Shown piece after piece: positions 14,742 through 18,793 of a DNA stretch of 18,793 nt. The DNA comes from 66-474 sp035547895. GTDB taxonomy: Bacteria; Pseudomonadota; Gammaproteobacteria; Xanthomonadales; Rhodanobacteraceae. A model generated the notes under the pieces. It worked only from the letters and a program-made list of their open reading frames with translations, made no database searches and was not told the origin of the DNA. Where the stretch lies: positions 1-18,793 of the forward strand of contig DASZTT010000195.1 of assembly GCA_035547895.1 (NCBI GenBank). Direction: 5' to 3'. The first letter of the stretch is position 1, and each line of letters begins with the position of its first letter. Made by a program: the position numbers and the translations under genes.

Positions 14742-17260
14742 GCCTGCGGGAATGTTTCGCCGAGATCACTCGCAGGCGGCCGGAAATAGTTGCCTTGCAG
14801 CAGGTCGATGCCCGCCGTGCGCAAGCGTTCGACTTCCGCAATCGACTCGACGCACGGCGCCACGACCCTCAGTCCGCGCTCGTGCGCCACCTGCACCACC
14901 GCCGCCAGCGACAGATCATCCAGCGCCGGCGAAAGTTTCACGTAATCCAGCGGCAGGTGCTCGATCCATCCCGCCGCGACGGCGTCGGCATCCACGCCGG
15001 CGAGCGACAGGCGCACTTCGGCCTGCCGCAGTTCCGGCGCCAGCGCCAGCAGCGTGCGCATGTTGTGGCGGACTTCCTCGGCACGGAATTCGAGGATCAG
15101 CGAACCCGGTTGCACGCCGGTGGCCGACAGCGCGACGCGCAAGGCCGATGCCCGTTCGCCGCCGCTCCAGCCTTGCAGCGACTGGCTCGCGAACAGGCGC
15201 ACCGGATCGCCGTCGCGCAGGCGCTCGGCGAGGATCGCGATGCAGCGTTGCACCACCCACGCATCGATCGCTGCGATCGACCCGGTGCGGATGGCCACCG
15301 GTACCAGTTGTGCGGCGACGTATTCCTGTCCGTCCGCGCGCAGGCGCAACAGCGCCTGGTACTGCGGCTCAGCCGCGCCACGGATCGGCAGGATCGGCTG
15401 GAAGGCGAGTCCCAATGAGCCGGAGGCCAGTGCCACCGACAGCCGCTGGGTGATCGAGTTCGGATCCGGCGCGAGCTTCGAATAGACGGCTATTTCATCG
15501 GGCTGCGCGCGTGCCGCGGACAGCGTGCGCTCGACCGCCGCCAGCGCCTGCGCCGGTTCGGTGATGGACGCATCGAAGGCGCATACCGCGCAAGCCAATC
15601 CGACGGCGGAAGCCTGTGCGCCGAAGCGGGATTCGTGGGCCGCTTCCAGCAATTCGCTCGCGAGTCCGGCGAGTTCGGCTTCGCCGCGCGCCGGCGCAAA
15701 GATCAGGTACCCGGCATTGCCGTGCCGCGCGGTCATGCAACCCATCCGTGCATGGCCGACGATGAAACCGCCGATCTGCGACAGCAGCTGGTCGAACGAG
15801 GTCAACCCGAGGTGGCTGCGCAGCGCGGCCGCCGCCTCGATTTCCACGGCCAGCAATCCCCCCGGTGCCGGACGGCCGCCGCTGGCGGCAAGATGTTCGG
15901 ACAGCGCATCCAGCAATTGCGAACGATCGTGCAAACCGGTGCCGGCATCGCGCCGACGCTTGCGCAGCGCGCGCGACGCGGCCATGCGGGCGCGGCGCAC
16001 GCGGTTCGTCACCGCCGCGACGAGATGCGTCGGCCGGATCGGCTTGACCAGGAAATCATCACCGCCCGCGTCGAGCGCGGCGAACTGGCGCTCTTCGTCC
16101 TGATCGCCCGACAGGAACACGATGGGCGTATTGACGTAACCGTCGCGTTCGCGGATCAGCGCGGTCAACTCGAACCCGTCGCAATCGGGCATGTTGAGGT
16201 CGAGCAGCAGCAGGTCGGGCCGGAAGCGGTCGAGTTCGTCCAGCACCGCCAGCGATTCGCCAAGCACCTTGGTTTCCATGCCGGCGCGGCGCAGGATGGC
16301 TTGCGCGAACAGTGCCTGCGGGGCGTCGTCATCGACGATCAGGATGCGGTACGCGCTTTCCTGGTCGACGCTGGCGAGTTCCACCGCAGCGCCGACGATT
16401 TCTTCCGACGATGCCGGCAGCGCGACACACCGGTCGGCGCCGGCGCGCAGCGCGCGCAACTGCAATTCCACGTCGGGCGCGCGCAGCAGCACCAGCAGGC
16501 GCACGCGATGCGCGGGATCGCGGCGGGTGTGTTGCAACGCTGCGGCGAGCGCATCGAAGGTCGTCTGCGCATCCGCCACCACGATGGCAAGGTCGGGCGG
16601 GGACTTGCGCAGCGCATCGACCAAGGCATCCATGCGATCGACCAGCGCAACGTCGCAACCTTGTTGTTCCAGCCGCAACAGCAGTTCGTTCACCGCGGGA
16701 TCGTCGTCGTTCACGATCCGCACGCGCGGACCGTGCACGAGTTCCGGCAGGGCCGGGACTTCCACCGGCGCGACCTGGGCATCATTGCCTGCCGGCGCGG
16801 CCTGGACGTCGGCGATGCCGAGTTGCAGCCAGTATCGATCGGGCGGAATCTCGCAACGCGGAAACGGATCGCGTGCCGCCATCGGCGTGATGGCGGGCAT
16901 CCATTCCGGCCGGGTCGGTCCGGGTGAAGGCGGCTGCAGGTGCGGGCGCAAACTGTCGAGCAGCGCATCGATTTCGGCGTTGGCCGCCGCATCGGGGACG
17001 CCGTGCGCCGCGGACGGCAATGCCAATGCCGACTCCAGCGCCAGCAGACGCTCACCGGTTTCCAGCATTCCGTAACGGCCGCAGGCGCCGGCGAGCACCG
17101 CAATCTCGTCGTGGAGCGCGCGCAGCACGTTGCAATCCCAGCCGCTGCGGCATTGGGCACGCGCGCGCCGCAGCAAGGTGCGCAGCCGCTGCGGCAGGTG
17201 CCGGCGAAACGCGGACTGCAGTTCCGGACCGGGATCCTGCTGGGACAATTGCAATGCCAT
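14732..17260 (-). CDS. Response regulator with pseudo-Hpt, two receiver domains and degenerate GGDEF and EAL domains
   Basis: This is an 842-residue soluble protein. Domains in order: an Hpt-like helical region (about 15-105) where the position expected for the phospho-His is A54; a Pro-rich linker; a receiver-like domain at about 179-295 whose Asp position is Val (DLAIVVAD); an intact receiver at 305-420 with D310/D311, D354 and K406; a GGDEF fold at about 437-595 whose signature is reduced to HGNAGY (513-518); and an EAL fold at about 607-835. In the EAL domain EAL reads QAL (635-637), the DDFG motif reads AGVD, and the Asp of KID reads Ser. E724, K775, E805 and Q822 remain. It is therefore probably not a cyclase or phosphodiesterase. 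The ATG at 17260 has GGGGGAG 8 bases upstream. The hybrid kinase starts 2 bases after its stop. Confidence 0.92.
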   Translation of the reverse strand: MALQLSQQDPGPELQSAFRRHLPQRLRTLLRRARAQCRSGWDCNVLRALHDEIAVLAGACGRYGMLETGERLLALESALALPSAAHGVPDAAANAEIDALLDSLRPHLQPPSPGPTRPEWMPAITPMAARDPFPRCEIPPDRYWLQLGIADVQAAPAGNDAQVAPVEVPALPELVHGPRVRIVNDDDPAVNELLLRLEQQGCDVALVDRMDALVDALRKSPPDLAIVVADAQTTFDALAAALQHTRRDPAHRVRLLVLLRAPDVELQLRALRAGADRCVALPASSEEIVGAAVELASVDQESAYRILIVDDDAPQALFAQAILRRAGMETKVLGESLAVLDELDRFRPDLLLLDLNMPDCDGFELTALIRERDGYVNTPIVFLSGDQDEERQFAALDAGGDDFLVKPIRPTHLVAAVTNRVRRARMAASRALRKRRRDAGTGLHDRSQLLDALSEHLAASGGRPAPGGLLAVEIEAAAALRSHLGLTSFDQLLSQIGGFIVGHARMGCMTARHGNAGYLIFAPARGEAELAGLASELLEAAHESRFGAQASAVGLACAVCAFDASITEPAQALAAVERTLSAARAQPDEIAVYSKLAPDPNSITQRLSVALASGSLGLAFQPILPIRGAAEPQYQALLRLRADGQEYVAAQLVPVAIRTGSIAAIDAWVVQRCIAILAERLRDGDPVRLFASQSLQGWSGGERASALRVALSATGVQPGSLILEFRAEEVRHNMRTLLALAPELRQAEVRLSLAGVDADAVAAGWIEHLPLDYVKLSPALDDLSLAAVVQVAHERGLRVVAPCVESIAEVERLRTAGIDLLQGNYFRPPASDLGETFPQAEN

Positions 17261-17286
17261 CAGGGCGACTCCCCCACGTCGGCAAA

Positions 17287-17295
17287 ACTATACCA
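17287..17295 (-). promoter_or_regulatory. Candidate extended -10 promoter of the EAL protein/kinase operon
   Basis: The minus strand reads TG-G-TATAGT (17295-17287), an extended -10 with a 5-of-6 hexamer. There is no good -35, as is usual for this promoter class. Transcription would start about 20 bases before the ATG at 17260, behind the GGGGGAG ribosome-binding site. It lies in the 72-base gap after hemJ, so the signalling pair can be transcribed apart from hemJ. Confidence 0.45.
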
Positions 17296-17332
17296 AGGCG
17301 GCGCACCGGAAGCGCATTCCCAAGTCCCAGTC

Positions 17333-17755
17333 CTAGAACGGTTTCACAACTGCGAGGATCACGATGGCCAGCAGCAGCAAGCCCGGGATCTCGTTGAACC
17401 CGCGCAGCTTGCGCGACGACCAATGGCAACGATCCCGTGCGAAGTCGCGGGTGAGCTTCACCAGCATCGCGTGGTAGATCACCAGCAGCAGCACCAGCGC
17501 AAGTTTCACGTGCAGCCAGCCGGATTGCAGGTAGAACGATTCCGTCGCGAGCGTGGCGATGCCGAACGCGATCGCGAGTGCCGCGCCGACGTGGGTCATC
17601 ACCAGCAGGCGGCGTTCCATCACCTTGAAACGCGCGCGCAACGCGGGCTCGATCGCTTCGGCGTGATAGACGAACAGCCGCGGCAGGTAGAACAGTCCCG
17701 CAAACCAAGTAACCACGCCGAAAATATGGAAGGCTTTCAACCATAGGGGCAGCAT
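17333..17755 (-). CDS. hemJ: HemJ-type protoporphyrinogen oxidase
   Basis: HemJ is a small inner-membrane protein that oxidises protoporphyrinogen IX to protoporphyrin IX in haem synthesis, in bacteria that lack HemG and HemY. The product is 140 residues with four predicted membrane helices. Family marks are the N-terminal LWLKAFHIFGVVTWFAGLFY segment with conserved H10, PRLFVYHAEA at about 25-34, the central RLLVMTHVGAAL, the helix beginning WLHVKLALVLLL, and the closing FNEIPGLLLL. The ATG at 17755 has GGAG about 6 bases upstream. It lies 19 bases after the antiporter gene, so the two are probably co-transcribed. No other haem gene is in the window, so the functional call rests on family similarity. 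Confidence 0.9.
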   Translation of the reverse strand: MLPLWLKAFHIFGVVTWFAGLFYLPRLFVYHAEAIEPALRARFKVMERRLLVMTHVGAALAIAFGIATLATESFYLQSGWLHVKLALVLLLVIYHAMLVKLTRDFARDRCHWSSRKLRGFNEIPGLLLLAIVILAVVKPF

Positions 17756-17774
17756 CGGGAACTCCGCACGTTTT

Positions 17775-18788
17775 TCAGGGTGAAAAGATCAGGACCACGT
17801 AGGCGAGGAACAACAACAGGTGCACGAGTCCCTGCATCGCATTGGTGCGTCCGCTGCCAAGCGTGAGGATCGACACGAAGAAGGTCAGCACCAGCATCAT
17901 CATGTTGGCGGGCGACAATCCCAGCACCGCGGTGCGGCCGAGGCACAGGTCGATCAGCAGGACTGCCGGAACGGTGAGCGCGACGGTGGAGAGCGCGGTA
18001 CCGAGGCCGATGTTCATTGCGCGCTGCATCTGGTTGAAGCGCGCGGCACGAATGGCGGCGATGCCCTCCGGCGCCAGCACCAGCACCGCGACGGCGAATG
18101 CCGCCAGCGACGCCGGCATACCCAGGCGCGCGACGCCGGTTTCCAGGGGCAGCGCGAACAGCTTGGCCAGCAGCACCACCAGCAGCAGGTACGCGACCAG
18201 CAGCACGGCGTGGGCACCCCAGGCGCGCGAAGCCGCCGGATGCCCGGATGCGTGTTCCACCGACTCGCCTTCGGCGACGAAGAAACTGGTATGGGTACGC
18301 GTCTGGATCACCATGAAGGCCGCGTACAACAGCAGCGACATCACCAGCAGGAAGAGTTTTTGCACCAGCGACAAGGTGCCGACGCCGGAGGTGACGGTGA
18401 AGTCTGGCCAGATCAGCGCCAGCGTTGCCAGCGGAATCAGCAGGCTGAGGAACGCCTTCGCGCCGCGCAAGTTGTAGGTCTGCTCGTGGTGGCGCAGCCC
18501 GCCGACCAGCAACGCGGCGCCGATGATGCCGTTCAACACGATCATCACCACCGAGAACATGGTGTCGCGCCCGAACGCCGGGTTGTCGGCGTTGTGCAGC
18601 ATCACGGTCACCACCGTCGCGATTTCCAGCGAAATCGCGGACAGCGTCAGCATCAAGGTGCCGTAGGGTTCGCCGAAACGTTCGGCCAGGTGCTCGGCGT
18701 GGCGCGTGGCCAGGATCGCCGCGAGCAATGCGCCCACGAAGAAGGCGATGAATGCAATGGCGACGGCAAGGCCCGACGCGTCGTTCAT
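17775..18788 (-). CDS. chaA: ChaA-type calcium (sodium, potassium)/proton antiporter, N-terminus probably beyond the window
   Basis: This is a polytopic membrane protein of at least 337 residues (E. coli ChaA 366) that exchanges cytoplasmic cations for protons. The two inverted Na_Ca_ex repeats are visible: GEPYGTLMLTLSAISLEI near residues 39-56, and APEGIAAIRAARFNQMQRAMNIGLGTALSTVALTVP in the second half. Between them lies a charged loop, SFFVAEGESVEHASGHP. The NIIGAALLVGG-like segment and the SGRTNAMQGLVHLLLF ending also match. The ATG at 18788 is in frame, but only about 30 residues precede the first signature against about 50 or more in E. coli, and the frame is still open at the window edge. 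The true start may therefore lie upstream. Confidence 0.9.
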   Translation of the reverse strand: MNDASGLAVAIAFIAFFVGALLAAILATRHAEHLAERFGEPYGTLMLTLSAISLEIATVVTVMLHNADNPAFGRDTMFSVVMIVLNGIIGAALLVGGLRHHEQTYNLRGAKAFLSLLIPLATLALIWPDFTVTSGVGTLSLVQKLFLLVMSLLLYAAFMVIQTRTHTSFFVAEGESVEHASGHPAASRAWGAHAVLLVAYLLLVVLLAKLFALPLETGVARLGMPASLAAFAVAVLVLAPEGIAAIRAARFNQMQRAMNIGLGTALSTVALTVPAVLLIDLCLGRTAVLGLSPANMMMLVLTFFVSILTLGSGRTNAMQGLVHLLLFLAYVVLIFSP

Positions 18789-18793
18789 CGCGA

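Noticed and set aside
15635..16927. 430-residue open frame antisense to the EAL protein
   Set aside because: Same pattern as the other antisense frames; a shadow of a high-GC gene.
1..18793. Phage, insertion sequence, CRISPR, tRNA or toxin-antitoxin content
   Set aside because: No transposase, integrase, spaced repeat array, tRNA fold or toxin pair was recognised. Apart from the short palindromic elements the region looks like core chromosome.

Overview
The window is ordinary, densely packed chromosomal DNA from a high-GC gammaproteobacterium. The gene set (PlsB, TtcA, RdgC, ErpA, RppH, a Bfd/Bfr pair, AmpE, HemJ and a DUF6776-type membrane protein) points to the order Xanthomonadales/Lysobacterales, perhaps near Rhodanobacteraceae. 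That placement is an inference from gene content and base composition, not from a marker comparison. I see no rRNA, tRNA, CRISPR array, transposase gene, integrase or phage gene.

Layout. At 1-184 there is no gene, but there is a long nested palindrome (13-113). It is followed on the plus strand by a lipoprotein of unknown function (185-1192) and plsB, the first acyltransferase of phospholipid synthesis (1348-3867). A minus-strand pair (DUF465/YdcH-like, then a GNAT acetyltransferase) runs into the end of plsB. Divergent from it, ttcA (tRNA thiolation), rdgC (recombination) and a YgjP-like zinc peptidase run on the plus strand to 7318. From 7325 to 10297 a minus-strand group reads DUF6776 protein, erpA, nudC, ampE from a promoter near 10323-10351. 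Divergent to that are rppH, bfd (behind a promoter overlapping a Fur-box-like sequence), bfr, a GTAG-type REP pair (REPIN-like) and a small TfoX-N protein. From 12408 to the end everything is on the minus strand: chaA-type antiporter (its start may lie beyond the window), hemJ, and a two-gene signalling unit.

How the genes work together. Iron is a recurring theme: ErpA delivers Fe-S clusters, Bfr stores iron, Bfd helps release it, HemJ is in haem synthesis, and TtcA itself needs an Fe-S cluster. Two Nudix enzymes that act on RNA 5' ends, NudC and RppH, lie in divergent transcription units less than 1.3 kb apart.

The most interesting region is 12408-17260. A hybrid histidine kinase with its own Hpt domain (phosphorelay residues H121, D550, H715; TTG start, ribosome-binding site inside the upstream gene) is coupled to a large protein carrying a pseudo-Hpt domain, a receiver without its Asp, an intact receiver, a GGDEF domain without its motif, and an EAL domain that has lost most metal-binding residues. 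The two proteins look like a closed phosphorelay whose output is a non-enzymatic GGDEF-EAL scaffold or c-di-GMP-related switch.
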